Origin: JBMNCR01 sp049366695
Lineage (GTDB): Bacteria > Bacillota > Clostridia > Eubacteriales > Alkalibacteraceae
Assembly: GCA_049366695.1 (NCBI GenBank)
Contig: JBMNCR010000015.1
Coordinates: 1 to 23,577, forward strand
DNA length: 23,577 nt
Reading direction: 5' to 3'
Shown here: one piece after another, positions 15,651-23,116 of the stretch
Numbering within the stretch: the stretch's first letter is position 1
Layout: every line of letters starts with the position of its first letter
Translations under genes and position numbers: made by a program
Notes under the pieces: generated by a model
Database searches by the model: none
What the model was told of the DNA's origin: nothing
What the model saw: the letters and a program-made list of their open reading frames with translations, nothing else

Positions 15651-16700
15651 ATGAAAAACTTATGGAAAAAATTCTTTATTGTTTTATTATCACTAATTAT
15701 TGTATTTTCAGTTACAGCTTGTAGTAACTCAGGAGGATCAAATGAAGGAAACAGCTTACCAGAAGAGATAAATTTTGGCATACTAAGAGTGCCTAATGAC
15801 GAAACTATCGCTATTGCAGAAAATTTATTTGATAAGTATTTTCAAAATTTAGGTATTACTTGCAACTATATAGTATTTGACTCAGGTAGAGAGGCTAATG
15901 CTGCATTGGCTTCTGGAAGTATTGATTTTGCCGCGATGGGAAATACAAACGCCATTATAGCTTTAGCAACTGGGCTTGATGTGGAAATGTTCTGGATTGA
16001 TGAAGTATTAGGTGAAATTGAAGCTTTAGCAGTAAAGAATGGTTCTGGCATAGATGAATTAAATGATCTTGTTGGTAATAAAGTAGCTGTACCCTTCGCA
16101 TCTACTTCTCACTATATATTATTAAAAGCACTAGAAAATGCAGGAATTGAAGATCAAGTTGAAATTTTAGATATGCAAACAACAGAAATTGTAGCTGCTT
16201 GGGAAAGAGGAGATATTCAAGCCGCGTATGTATGGCAACCTTCCCTCTCAGTTTTGTTAGAAGACGGTAAAGTTTTAATTTCAAGTGAAGATATGGCAAA
16301 AGAGGGTTATATCACTGCCAATGTAAAAGTCGTAAGAAAAGATTTTTCTAAAAAATACCCTGATCTAGTAGCAGATTATATTGCAACTTTAGCTGAGGGT
16401 GGAAATATATATAGAGAAAATGCAAAAAATGGAGCTGAAATCGTTGCAGAAGAACTAGACATTTCATCAGAAGATGCACTTATGCAAATGCAAGGTTCTA
16501 TTTGGTGTACACCACAAGAGTTACTTGAAGAAAGTTATTTTGGCACAACAAGTTCAGCCGGTAACTTTGCAACAATCATGAAAGATACAGCAGATTTTTT
16601 GCAAGAACAAAATTCCATAGATACATCACCATCACTAGAAGATTTCAAAGAATTTGTTAATCCTTTATATATCGAAAAGTATATGGAAACCATAGAATAA
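15651..16700 (+). CDS. Taurine-type ABC importer substrate-binding lipoprotein
   Basis: A 349-residue extracellular lipoprotein starting at 15651 with AGAGGAGGT nearby; the open frame upstream to 15582 overlaps the permease and is ignored. The signal peptide ends in a VTAC lipobox followed by SNSGGSNEG. The mature part is a type-2 periplasmic-binding fold of the TauA group. Diagnostic stretches are FDSGREANAALASGSIDFAAMG, VAVPFASTSHYILLKAL and QTTEIVAAWERGDIQAAYVWQP, the last typical of taurine-binding proteins. It captures substrate for the permease and ATPase on either side. Taurine or another aliphatic sulfonate is the best guess from family resemblance. The exact ligand cannot be proven from sequence. 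Confidence 0.88.
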   Translation: MKNLWKKFFIVLLSLIIVFSVTACSNSGGSNEGNSLPEEINFGILRVPNDETIAIAENLFDKYFQNLGITCNYIVFDSGREANAALASGSIDFAAMGNTNAIIALATGLDVEMFWIDEVLGEIEALAVKNGSGIDELNDLVGNKVAVPFASTSHYILLKALENAGIEDQVEILDMQTTEIVAAWERGDIQAAYVWQPSLSVLLEDGKVLISSEDMAKEGYITANVKVVRKDFSKKYPDLVADYIATLAEGGNIYRENAKNGAEIVAEELDISSEDALMQMQGSIWCTPQELLEESYFGTTSSAGNFATIMKDTADFLQEQNSIDTSPSLEDFKEFVNPLYIEKYMETIE

Positions 16701-16705
16701 AATCT

Positions 16706-16737
16706 ACCCACTACATATACTAGTTTATGTAGTGGGT
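16706..16737 (+). terminator. Intercistronic hairpin between binding-protein and ATPase genes
   Basis: ACCCACTACATA pairs perfectly with TATGTAGTGGGT: a 12-base stem with loop TACTAGTT. No T run follows (TAATAATTGC). This suggests transcript stabilisation, or partial attenuation that leaves more binding protein than ATPase. Confidence 0.75.
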
Positions 16738-16764
16738 TAATAATTGCAACAAGGAGTTATATCA

Positions 16765-17565
16765 ATGGAAAATACAAGCAAAACTCAAACCTTAATAGAT
16801 ATTCGAAATGTATCATTAGAATATGGAACAAAAAATAATTCAATATTAGCTATAAAAGATATCAATATTGAAATAAACCAAGGGGAATTTTTATGTATTT
16901 TAGGACCGTCTGGTTGTGGTAAAAGTACATTACTTAACATAATTGCTGGTTACATTAAACCTACCACTGGAACATGTGCTATGAAAGGAAAACAAATAAC
17001 AGGTCCTGACTGGCATAGGGGCGTAGTCTTTCAGACTCCAACTTTATATCCTTGGATGAGTGTAAATGATAATGTAGAATTTGGTCCTAAAATGAGAGGT
17101 CTACCGAGGGATGAAATTGAACAAATACGACTTCATTTTTTACAACAAGTACATTTGTCAGGATTTGGTGATAAATCTACATTTGAGCTTTCTGGGGGAA
17201 TGAAACAAAGAGTAGCTCTAGCAAGAGTTTTAGCTAACTACCCTGCATTAATTCTTATGGATGAACCTTTTGGAGCTTTAGATGCACTCACAAGAACAAA
17301 TATGCAAATCTTAGTTAGAGATATATGGTCAAAAAACAAAGTTACTTTTTTTCTTATTACCCATGACATAGACGAAGCATTATCATTAGGCACAAGGGTA
17401 ATGGTCATGTCAAAGCGTCCTGGAATTTTATTGAAAGAATTTAATATAGATTTTACTTATAATTTTCTCAACAAAAAATCAAGCCATATACAATATACTG
17501 ATGAATACATTAAGATTAAATATGAAATTTTAGATATCATCAATGAACAGATAGATCAGAAATAA
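16765..17565 (+). CDS. Taurine/sulfonate-type ABC importer ATPase
   Basis: A 266-residue ABC ATPase of the TauB/SsuB group. The start at 16765 has AAGGAG at 8 bases. Its complete nucleotide-binding set is Walker A GPSGCGKST (47-55), Q-loop Q90, signature LSGGMKQ (142-148), Walker B LILMDE (162-167), D-loop GALD and switch H200. TPTLYPWMSVNDNVEFGPKM after the Q-loop is the coupling segment typical of nitrate/sulfonate/taurine importers. It powers the permease at 14792-15619. It is the last gene of the operon, and its stop lies 19 bases from the stop of a convergent gene with no obvious terminator between them. Confidence 0.92.
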   Translation: MENTSKTQTLIDIRNVSLEYGTKNNSILAIKDINIEINQGEFLCILGPSGCGKSTLLNIIAGYIKPTTGTCAMKGKQITGPDWHRGVVFQTPTLYPWMSVNDNVEFGPKMRGLPRDEIEQIRLHFLQQVHLSGFGDKSTFELSGGMKQRVALARVLANYPALILMDEPFGALDALTRTNMQILVRDIWSKNKVTFFLITHDIDEALSLGTRVMVMSKRPGILLKEFNIDFTYNFLNKKSSHIQYTDEYIKIKYEILDIINEQIDQK

Positions 17566-17584
17566 TATAAGTAAATATTTGTAT

Positions 17585-17770
17585 TTAGTGTTTTTCACTT
17601 TTTCGCTCGCATATTACTACACATTGATCTATCTGCTTTGTTCCTGATTCAACCTTTTGAGCAAAAGCAAGACATGTATTTTCTCCACATCTTTTGCAAT
17701 TGATATTTGGCAAATAACTATATATCTCATACAGATCCAATCCTTCAAGATCTTTTCTGTCAAACTTCAT
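17585..17770 (-). CDS. Small PF04060-type Fe-S domain protein
   Basis: A 61-residue protein starting at 17770 with AGGAG at 8 bases; the GTG at 17779 overlaps the site. After LEGLDLYEIYSYLPNIN it carries CKRCGENTC, then AFAQKVESGTKQIDQC: four cysteines in the spacing of the Fe-S domain PF04060 (YxxLPxxNCxxCGxxxCxxFA...C). That domain occurs in the corrinoid iron-sulfur protein gamma subunit, RnfB and reductive systems. Here it stands alone as the whole protein, and probably binds one [4Fe-4S] cluster as a small electron carrier or donor. Its partner is unknown. It is downstream of, and co-transcribed with, a small membrane protein. Confidence 0.85.
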   Translation of the reverse strand: MKFDRKDLEGLDLYEIYSYLPNINCKRCGENTCLAFAQKVESGTKQIDQCVVICERKSEKH

Positions 17771-17781
17771 AGATTCCACTC

Positions 17782-17964
17782 CTAATTATGCAAATCATTT
17801 TTATTATTTATCGAATATACTACTATATCAACGACTTGACCAATTATCATACCCCCTATCATTGGCATAACAATGCCATTGAAAATAGTACCAAAACAAA
17901 TTCCAAGGGACAATCCTATAGGCATAAAAAATATTTTGTATTCATTATCTTTTTTTGTATTCAT
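17782..17964 (-). CDS. Small glycine-zipper-like membrane protein
   Basis: A 60-residue protein with GGAGGT six bases before the ATG. A charged N-terminus (MNTKKDNEYK) precedes two hydrophobic stretches, FFMPIGLSLGICFGTIFNGIV then MPMIGGMIIGQVVDIVVYSI. Glycines recur every three to four residues, as in glycine-zipper helices that pack in pairs. The C-terminus is polar. It is the first gene of a two-gene unit with the PF04060 Fe-S protein, 11 bases apart. It may form a helical hairpin in the membrane; I know of no assigned function. Confidence 0.75.
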   Translation of the reverse strand: MNTKKDNEYKIFFMPIGLSLGICFGTIFNGIVMPMIGGMIIGQVVDIVVYSINNKNDLHN

Positions 17965-17992
17965 ACGATACCTCCAATCATGATAAAATTAA

Positions 17993-18034
17993 ATTACATA
18001 TATATTGTTAAATTATACTTGATATATATGTAAT
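17993..18034 (-). promoter_or_regulatory. Perfect 13-base inverted repeat around a TATAAT box
   Basis: ATTACATATATAT (17993-18005) and ATATATATGTAAT (18022-18034) are exact reverse complements separated by 16 bases. On the minus strand the spacer contains TATAAT, about 45 bases before the membrane-protein start. An operator overlapping the promoter is plausible; the -35 is not clear. Confidence 0.45.
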
Positions 18035-18085
18035 TATATTATCTGTTGGTATTTTAGTAAACAATAAAAAATAATATCTTAAAAC

Positions 18086-19225
18086 TTAGAATTCTATATT
18101 TCTATATACGACCTTACCACTTTTTATTGTCATTTGAGGAACAAGTAATTGTTCTCCCTTTAGATTACCCCCGTGCATATCAAAAAACTCTATATCTTTT
18201 TCGCATAATTTCATAATACAAACATCAGCAATAGAATCTTCTTTAAGGGTTCCAATGTGCTTTTCTAAATCCATCACTTTAGCTGGAGCATTAGTGCAAA
18301 GAGCTACAACTTCATCAATCGAAAAACCTAGATTTAAATACATGGACATTGTATAAACTAACGAAAATAAAGGACGTTCATAAACATTAAATGCCACCAA
18401 ATCAGTCCCTAATAAATCCGGTTTAAAATCTTGATTTAGTGCCCTTTTAATAAGATCAAAAGTAAAACCTCTTCTTCCACTAGCTACATCAAAGATAACT
18501 CCTCTTTCTTTTGCATTATAAAGCTCTCTATAGATATTATTATCTTTATTTAATATCGTATCACCACTTACTTGATACATGTGTACCCATACATCGCCTT
18601 TTCTTAAAAGTTTGGCTATTTCAGGAATTGGAACAGATGGGTTTTTTACATGCACTGAAATTGGGCAACCAACTTCTTCAGCAATTTCAATTGTTTTTTC
18701 TAAAGGGTATAGACCCATATTTTTACATGATTCTTTACAAAGTCTAATTTTTAACCCTAAAATCGTATCACTGTATTTTCTATAATAATACTTAATTTGA
18801 TCTTTATCAAAGTATTTTGGATCAATATCCTCAAAATATCTTTCAGTAGCAATACCTATATTATTCACATTTAGATAAGCCTTTATATTTATAAGGGAGT
18901 TTTTAACTACACTTCTATAAAATATGTCAAAATTCGCAATGCCTGATGAACCATGATCAATAGCACTTGTAACGCCACTTGGCAACATAATTACATCTGC
19001 AGGAATAGATAAATCACCACCTCCATAAAAAATATGCGTATGATTTTCTATTAATCCAGGCATTACATAATATCCATGTGCATCAATAACTTGACGTGCT
19101 TTTACATCATTATTCTTCGGAGGTAGCATTATAGAATCTTTATAAATATATATATCTTCAACTTTGTGTATTTTTCTACTTGGATCAATAACAGTACCGT
19201 TTTTTATAATAATATCGTATAACAC
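18086..19225 (-). CDS. EF_0837-type amidohydrolase/deacetylase
   Basis: A 379-residue metal-dependent hydrolase of the amidohydrolase/dihydroorotase-like superfamily. The start is GTG 19225 after GAGAGGAG. Features in order: N-terminal beta strands with IIKNGTVIDPSRKIH, metal site GLIENHTHIF (HxH), GLKIRL with the likely carboxylated Lys, ISVHVKNP and WVHMYQ histidines, the catalytic Asp in LLGTDL, and the C-terminal beta sandwich (IADVCIMKL). The layout matches the EF_0837/AHA_3915 family, often found beside PTS transporters and aldolases for amino-sugar acid degradation. Here it ends a PTS operon, 26 bases after the EIIB-like gene. It probably removes an acyl or amide group from the imported phospho-compound. 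The true substrate is unknown. Confidence 0.85.
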   Translation of the reverse strand: MLYDIIIKNGTVIDPSRKIHKVEDIYIYKDSIMLPPKNNDVKARQVIDAHGYYVMPGLIENHTHIFYGGGDLSIPADVIMLPSGVTSAIDHGSSGIANFDIFYRSVVKNSLINIKAYLNVNNIGIATERYFEDIDPKYFDKDQIKYYYRKYSDTILGLKIRLCKESCKNMGLYPLEKTIEIAEEVGCPISVHVKNPSVPIPEIAKLLRKGDVWVHMYQVSGDTILNKDNNIYRELYNAKERGVIFDVASGRRGFTFDLIKRALNQDFKPDLLGTDLVAFNVYERPLFSLVYTMSMYLNLGFSIDEVVALCTNAPAKVMDLEKHIGTLKEDSIADVCIMKLCEKDIEFFDMHGGNLKGEQLLVPQMTIKSGKVVYRNIEF

Positions 19226-19251
19226 AACCTCAACTCCTCTCTAATGAACAA

Positions 19252-19557
19252 TTATACATTTTTATGACCTCTCACCTTATGCCTCAAAAGCTGATTTAAG
19301 ATATCTTTTTCTGTCTTTTCTTGAAATCTTCCTTTAATAATTGGTGTTGCATCAATAACTTTTTTATCGTCTACATCCAAATAAGGAATCAAAGATACTA
19401 CAAAATCAGAATTTGCAATACATGAATCAATTTGTTCTTCTGTTTTTATAATTACATTGGCATCAACAAAATAGTCTACACCCACTTCTTCTATTGTATC
19501 CTTAACTTTCTTAACATCCTCATCATTATTATTAGAAACTAGTAATACTTGAACCAT
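19252..19557 (-). CDS. EIIB-like protein lacking the phospho-cysteine
   Basis: A 101-residue protein with GAGGCGG before the ATG. Its shape follows the galactitol-type EIIB of the same locus: an N-terminal strand (VQVLLVSNNND), a helix (VKKVKDTIEEVGVDY), a middle IANSDFVVSLIPY strand resembling the EIIB VDLVVTTSRY, and a final strand plus helix (ATPIIKGRFQEKTEKDILNQLL) resembling SVITGIGEEKFVQEF. The position of the EIIB active cysteine (ACGSG) is SNNND here, so it cannot take part in ordinary phosphotransfer. It could be a regulatory or structural paralogue. The homology is inferred from pattern only. It lies directly after a strong terminator and before the amidohydrolase. Confidence 0.6.
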   Translation of the reverse strand: MVQVLLVSNNNDEDVKKVKDTIEEVGVDYFVDANVIIKTEEQIDSCIANSDFVVSLIPYLDVDDKKVIDATPIIKGRFQEKTEKDILNQLLRHKVRGHKNV

Positions 19558-19585
19558 ATTAAACCGCCTCTCTTATTATTAAATG

Positions 19586-19626
19586 AAAAAAACTCCTATA
19601 AATATTTAAATTCTATAGGAGTTTTT
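19586..19626 (-). terminator. Intrinsic terminator inside the PTS operon
   Basis: AAAAACTCCTATA (19588-19600) pairs perfectly with TATAGGAGTTTTT (19614-19626) around 13 bases. On the minus strand the stem is followed by seven T residues. It lies between the EIIC stop and the EIIB-like start, leaving under 30 bases for any new promoter. Confidence 0.88.
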
Positions 19627-19673
19627 CAATATACAAAATTCAAACACTTGATAATATCGTTTTTTTATGTAAA

Positions 19674-20942
19674 TTATGCTCCAAATCCTAATAAATTAAG
19701 AATAGGTTTGATTATCAATAAGAAATAGTGTTCTGGAACACCCCCAGCTATTAAAGTAGTTCCTTCAGGAAGTGCAATACCAGCCCAAGCTACAAGACTT
19801 GTAACCAATGGTGCAATAGCAGTTATAGTATAACATTGTATCACCGCAAAAGCTGCCATGCTAATTAATGCTCTAAACAAGTTCCCCTTTGAATATGCTA
19901 CTGCATGTACACACCAATAAGGCAAACAAGATAAAGTAATTATTGGAAGCCATCCATTTCCTGGCAACATAACTGCAACACCTAAGAATATTGGTATAGA
20001 AAGAGCAGCACAAGCAATTACAACTGGATCACCTAATCCTAAAGCTACGTCCATTCCAATATAAATCTCTCTGTCCTTATATCTTTCCTTCATGAAAGCA
20101 AATGCTTGCTTTGATATAGGAGCTAAACCTTCCATCAAAAGACCAACCATTCTTGGTAGTATAACCATAGCTGCTGCAATTCCTACCCCTGTGTTTAAAA
20201 TTTTATCAATAGATAGTCCACCAATTGCACCTAATATAATCCCAATAATAAGGCCTAAAAGCATAGGATCCCCTATTCCACTTAACCTTTTAGCTTTTGA
20301 AGGATTAATATCAAAATCACGAACACCAGGTATTAAATCAATAACTTTATTTACTAAAATAACATTAAATATATTTGGCATTGTAGCAAGGGTTGAACAG
20401 GTAGTTCCTTCTAGTCCAAAATAGTCTTGCCAACGCTTAGAATCCCAATCTGCAATTAAAAGTGTAATTATGCAATAAATAACAGCTATGATAACACCTA
20501 CTAAAACACTACCAGATACTAAATAAGCAAGTCCACCAGCAAGAATAAAATGAAACATATTCCAAATATCAATATTTAATGTTTTTGTTAGTTTAAAAGT
20601 TAGCATTATCATATTGACAAGGATTGCAATAGGAATAATCAAAGCTGCAATAGGAGTAGCCCACGCAGCGCTTCCTACAGTTTGAAATCCCATATCAATT
20701 ATATTAAAGGAGACTCCTACTTTATCAGCCATTGCATTTATGGCTGGTGTTACAGAAGTCATTAATAAACTAGTTACAAGACCAATCCCTTTAAATCCTA
20801 TACCAACTAACAAACCTGATTTAAGCGCTTTGTTCAAAGGCATTTTAAATACTAATCCTAGTATTACTAGAAATAATGGCATAATAATCATTGGTCCCAA
20901 TGAATCAGTTACAAATTTTACAATAGTTAATAGTGAATCCAT
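19674..20942 (-). CDS. PTS galactitol-family EIIC permease
   Basis: A 422-residue membrane protein with GGAGGG before the ATG. It aligns throughout with GatC: SLGPMIIMPLFLVILGLVF, LLVGIGFKGIGLVTSLL, WATPIAALIIPIAILVNMIM, LNIDIWNMFHFI, FGLEGTTCSTLATMP, MVGLLMEGLAPISKQA and VHAVAYSKGNLFRALI. About ten hydrophobic segments are visible. It forms the translocation channel and works with the phosphorylated EIIB encoded 77 bases upstream. The natural sugar may be galactitol or another polyol or amino-sugar acid; the amidohydrolase downstream favours an amide- or acetyl-bearing substrate. No EIIA gene lies in the window, so the phosphate donor must come from elsewhere. Confidence 0.92.
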   Translation of the reverse strand: MDSLLTIVKFVTDSLGPMIIMPLFLVILGLVFKMPLNKALKSGLLVGIGFKGIGLVTSLLMTSVTPAINAMADKVGVSFNIIDMGFQTVGSAAWATPIAALIIPIAILVNMIMLTFKLTKTLNIDIWNMFHFILAGGLAYLVSGSVLVGVIIAVIYCIITLLIADWDSKRWQDYFGLEGTTCSTLATMPNIFNVILVNKVIDLIPGVRDFDINPSKAKRLSGIGDPMLLGLIIGIILGAIGGLSIDKILNTGVGIAAAMVILPRMVGLLMEGLAPISKQAFAFMKERYKDREIYIGMDVALGLGDPVVIACAALSIPIFLGVAVMLPGNGWLPIITLSCLPYWCVHAVAYSKGNLFRALISMAAFAVIQCYTITAIAPLVTSLVAWAGIALPEGTTLIAGGVPEHYFLLIIKPILNLLGFGA

Positions 20943-21019
20943 AGATATCCCTCCAAATTGTTGTTAATAAATATTTTTTAATGCTATTTCCTCTTTGTTA
21001 ACACCATTAATTAACTATA

Positions 21020-21313
21020 TTACCCTTGCAGTTCTTTAACAGTCTGTATAAATTCTTGTACAAATTTTTCTTCGCCTATACCTGTAATTACAGATGTACC
21101 AGACATTATTTTGACATTGGTATGATCACCATTATATCTTGAGGTAGTAACAACTAAATCTACCTCATTAATCCAATTATCAAGCGCAGTCATTCCAATT
21201 TTTCGAATTGAAATATCTAAGTTTTCATCATCTGCAATTTCAATAAGTCTTTGTTCTAGTATTGTAGAAGTTACAATCCCACTACCACACGCTATTAATA
21301 ATTTTACTGTCAT
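21020..21313 (-). CDS. PTS galactitol-family EIIB
   Basis: A 97-residue cytoplasmic phosphocarrier preceded by GGAGG. The phosphorylatable cysteine is C9 in LLIACGSGIVTST, the usual GatB-type loop. VDLVVTTSRYNG and SVITGIGEEKFV are further family landmarks. It takes phosphate from an EIIA and passes it to the sugar during EIIC transport. It is the first gene of the leftward PTS unit, with a 500-base control region upstream separating it from the DeoR regulator. Confidence 0.92.
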   Translation of the reverse strand: MTVKLLIACGSGIVTSTILEQRLIEIADDENLDISIRKIGMTALDNWINEVDLVVTTSRYNGDHTNVKIMSGTSVITGIGEEKFVQEFIQTVKELQG

Positions 21314-21814
21314 CTTATACCTCCTAACTTAATAGATTTATAACTAAATTTGAAACATTTGGATGATTAACACATAGTACTCAATCCTTAATGTTAACTA
21401 CCCTGATAAAATAAGATAAAAATTCAAAATAATTTAATCTTATAGTTTTGATTTGTTTCTGTACCTTAAATATTATTTCGAAATGATAATCAGCTGATAT
21501 AATAACCTTTCGAAGTTTATTATAACCTTTACGAAACCTTATGTAAATGTATTTCTTTTGTTTTAACCACATATTTTTTCTTTATGTTTCATATAGTTTC
21601 GTTTTAAAATAATATCAAATTATTTCTACTTATTAGGTTCTTATTTTTACATATTTTTATATTTAATGGTAATACTAATCTTTGATATTTCTACTTATAC
21701 AAAAGAAGATTATCTCATAAATATGAAATAATCTCCTTTTATTTGTTATATAAGTTCATCAGAAAAACTAACTTAATTTATACTATTTTTTTCCATAATA
21801 AGTTTATATATTAG
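21314..21814. promoter_or_regulatory. Control region of the PTS operon with TTTCG/CGAAA sites
   Basis: No convincing gene is seen in this 500-base region. It contains palindrome ATTTCGAAAT (21475-21484), direct repeats ATAACCTTT at 21502-21510 and 21522-21530 (20-base step) each followed by CGAA, and TTTCG at 21597-21601. TGAAACAT occurs at 21351-21358 and inverted at 21584-21591. A third TGAAACAT (22704-22711) lies upstream of the DeoR gene. These are candidate binding sites for that regulator. Confidence 0.4.
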
Positions 21815-22579
21815 TTAATTAGCAATAATAACTTCTACACCTTTTTCTTGAAATTTTTTCTTATAAATTTCATCAATCCCCGCATCAGTAATAATAACAT
21901 CAATATCTTCAATATCACATAACTTAGCAAAAGATTTTTTTCCAGTCTTTGAAGAATCAAAAATCGCCACAACTTTTTTTGCACTATCCATCATAGCCTT
22001 TTTTACTGCAACTGGATAAAGTGTTTTATATGAAATACCGTAGTCAAAATCAATAGCATCTAAAGATAGAAAAAGCATATCTGCACGAGTATTTCTAAAC
22101 ATCTCTTCTGACATTGATCCTACTAAAGCAAATATAGAATTTTGACTGTACCCTCCCGATACTACTAGTGTTATTTTAGGATACATAATTAACCTATACG
22201 CTATTCTAATATCACAAGTTACTACAGTTATCTCCTTATCTTCCAAATATGGAACAATATTATTAGTTGTAGAGCCAGCATCAACAAATATAATTTCACC
22301 TTCTTTAATCAAAGAAGCGGCACAAGCTCCGATTTTATTCTTTTCTTTTACAGAGATTAAATCTCTTTTATAATAAGGAATCTTTGTATCCGCAATACTA
22401 CCAAAATACGTTGCTCCACCATGTGTTTTTACAACCTTACCTTTTTTTGAAAGTTCACATAAATCTTTTCTAATCGTAACTTCTGACACATTAAAAAGCT
22501 CAGAAAGTTCCATTACAGATACTTCTTTTTTTTCATAAATATATTGAAGTATCTGCTCTTGCCTTTGTATTTTATACAT
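21815..22579 (-). CDS. DeoR-family transcription regulator
   Basis: A 254-residue sugar-responsive repressor type. Residues 1-57 are the DeoR winged helix (RQEQILQYIYEKKEVSVMEL, LFNVSEVTIRKDLCEL, GKVVKTHGGA). Residues about 75-235 are the DeoRC sensor domain related to phosphosugar isomerases, with FVDAGSTTNNIVPYL, VVSGG and a conserved KKVVAIFDSSKTGKKSF. Family members usually respond to a phosphorylated sugar made by the transport system they control. It is upstream of, and on the same strand as, the PTS genes, so local control of that operon is likely. The ribosome binding site is weak (GGTGATT, close to the ATG). Confidence 0.92.
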   Translation of the reverse strand: MYKIQRQEQILQYIYEKKEVSVMELSELFNVSEVTIRKDLCELSKKGKVVKTHGGATYFGSIADTKIPYYKRDLISVKEKNKIGACAASLIKEGEIIFVDAGSTTNNIVPYLEDKEITVVTCDIRIAYRLIMYPKITLVVSGGYSQNSIFALVGSMSEEMFRNTRADMLFLSLDAIDFDYGISYKTLYPVAVKKAMMDSAKKVVAIFDSSKTGKKSFAKLCDIEDIDVIITDAGIDEIYKKKFQEKGVEVIIAN

Positions 22580-22823
22580 ATAATCACCATTTAATAAATT
22601 TATCAGCTTTTTTTATCATTATCTTACTTTAATTTAATATATTTTATTATATCCAATAATAAAAAAAATTGCATCAATTATATTTAACTATGTGTATATT
22701 TGTTGAAACATTATACAAAGAATAAAAAAGCACAGATCAAAATTCAATATAAAAATTGTATATAACAATTCCATTAAAAGGCGAATCGATTACAGTAAAA
22801 TAATTGCTACATAACAAGTATAA

Positions 22824-23003
22824 AGAGTGTTTTAATACAATCTCAAACATGTTTTCGCCAAAACAAATGTAAAAAGCTTAAAGAGAACATAAATTTTCGT
22901 AACTCGCTGCGCTTAGACAGCCAATAATTCTAAACAGCTCTCTTCAAATCCTTTTAAATTAAGCAACGCTAATGACTTATAATTGTATTTAAACCACACC
23001 TTA
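22824..23003. mobile_element. 180-bp palindromic MITE-like element, copy 2 (degenerate, inverted)
   Basis: The reverse complement aligns with the element at 5444-5624. Shared parts are GCTTAATT(T)AAAAAG, AAGAATT followed by GGCTGT, AGCG, AGTT then CGAAAATTTA, and GTTCTCTT. The ends keep the terminal repeats in weathered form: AAGAGTGTTTTAATACAAT on the left and ATTGTATTTAAACCACACCTT on the right. It lacks coding capacity. The near-identical length supports one mobile family, with this copy older. Confidence 0.7.
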
Positions 23004-23065
23004 TACTCTGCATAGTATTCTAATTCTATTGAAGATTTGCAAAGAATTATAGAATCTTATTAATA

Positions 23066-23097
23066 GAAAATCTACCTAAATTAATCAGTAGATTTTC
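23066..23097 (-). terminator. Hairpin downstream of rubrerythrin
   Basis: GAAAATCTAC pairs perfectly with GTAGATTTTC around a 12-base loop. It lies 20 bases past the rubrerythrin stop on the minus strand. A short TTTTCTATT follows rather than a clean T run. Confidence 0.65.
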
Positions 23098-23116
23098 AGT
23101 ATGACTTTAATAATAT

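Larger units (their letters stand above)
22580..23116. other. Gene-free interval holding a MITE copy and a hairpin
   Basis: No ORF with start signals lies here. The interval contains the DeoR upstream region with one TGAAACAT motif, the second palindromic element (22824-23003) and the hairpin ending the rubrerythrin transcript (23066-23097). Confidence 0.6.

Noticed and set aside
21381..21572. Minus-strand ORF of 63 residues between the DeoR regulator and EIIB genes
   Set aside because: Lys/Ile/Tyr-rich translation of AT-rich DNA with no ribosome binding site; it overlaps the likely control region.
21314..21814. Sigma-54 promoter for the PTS operon
   Set aside because: No TGGCAC-N5-TTGC-type -24/-12 element was found, and the local regulator is DeoR-type, not LevR-type.
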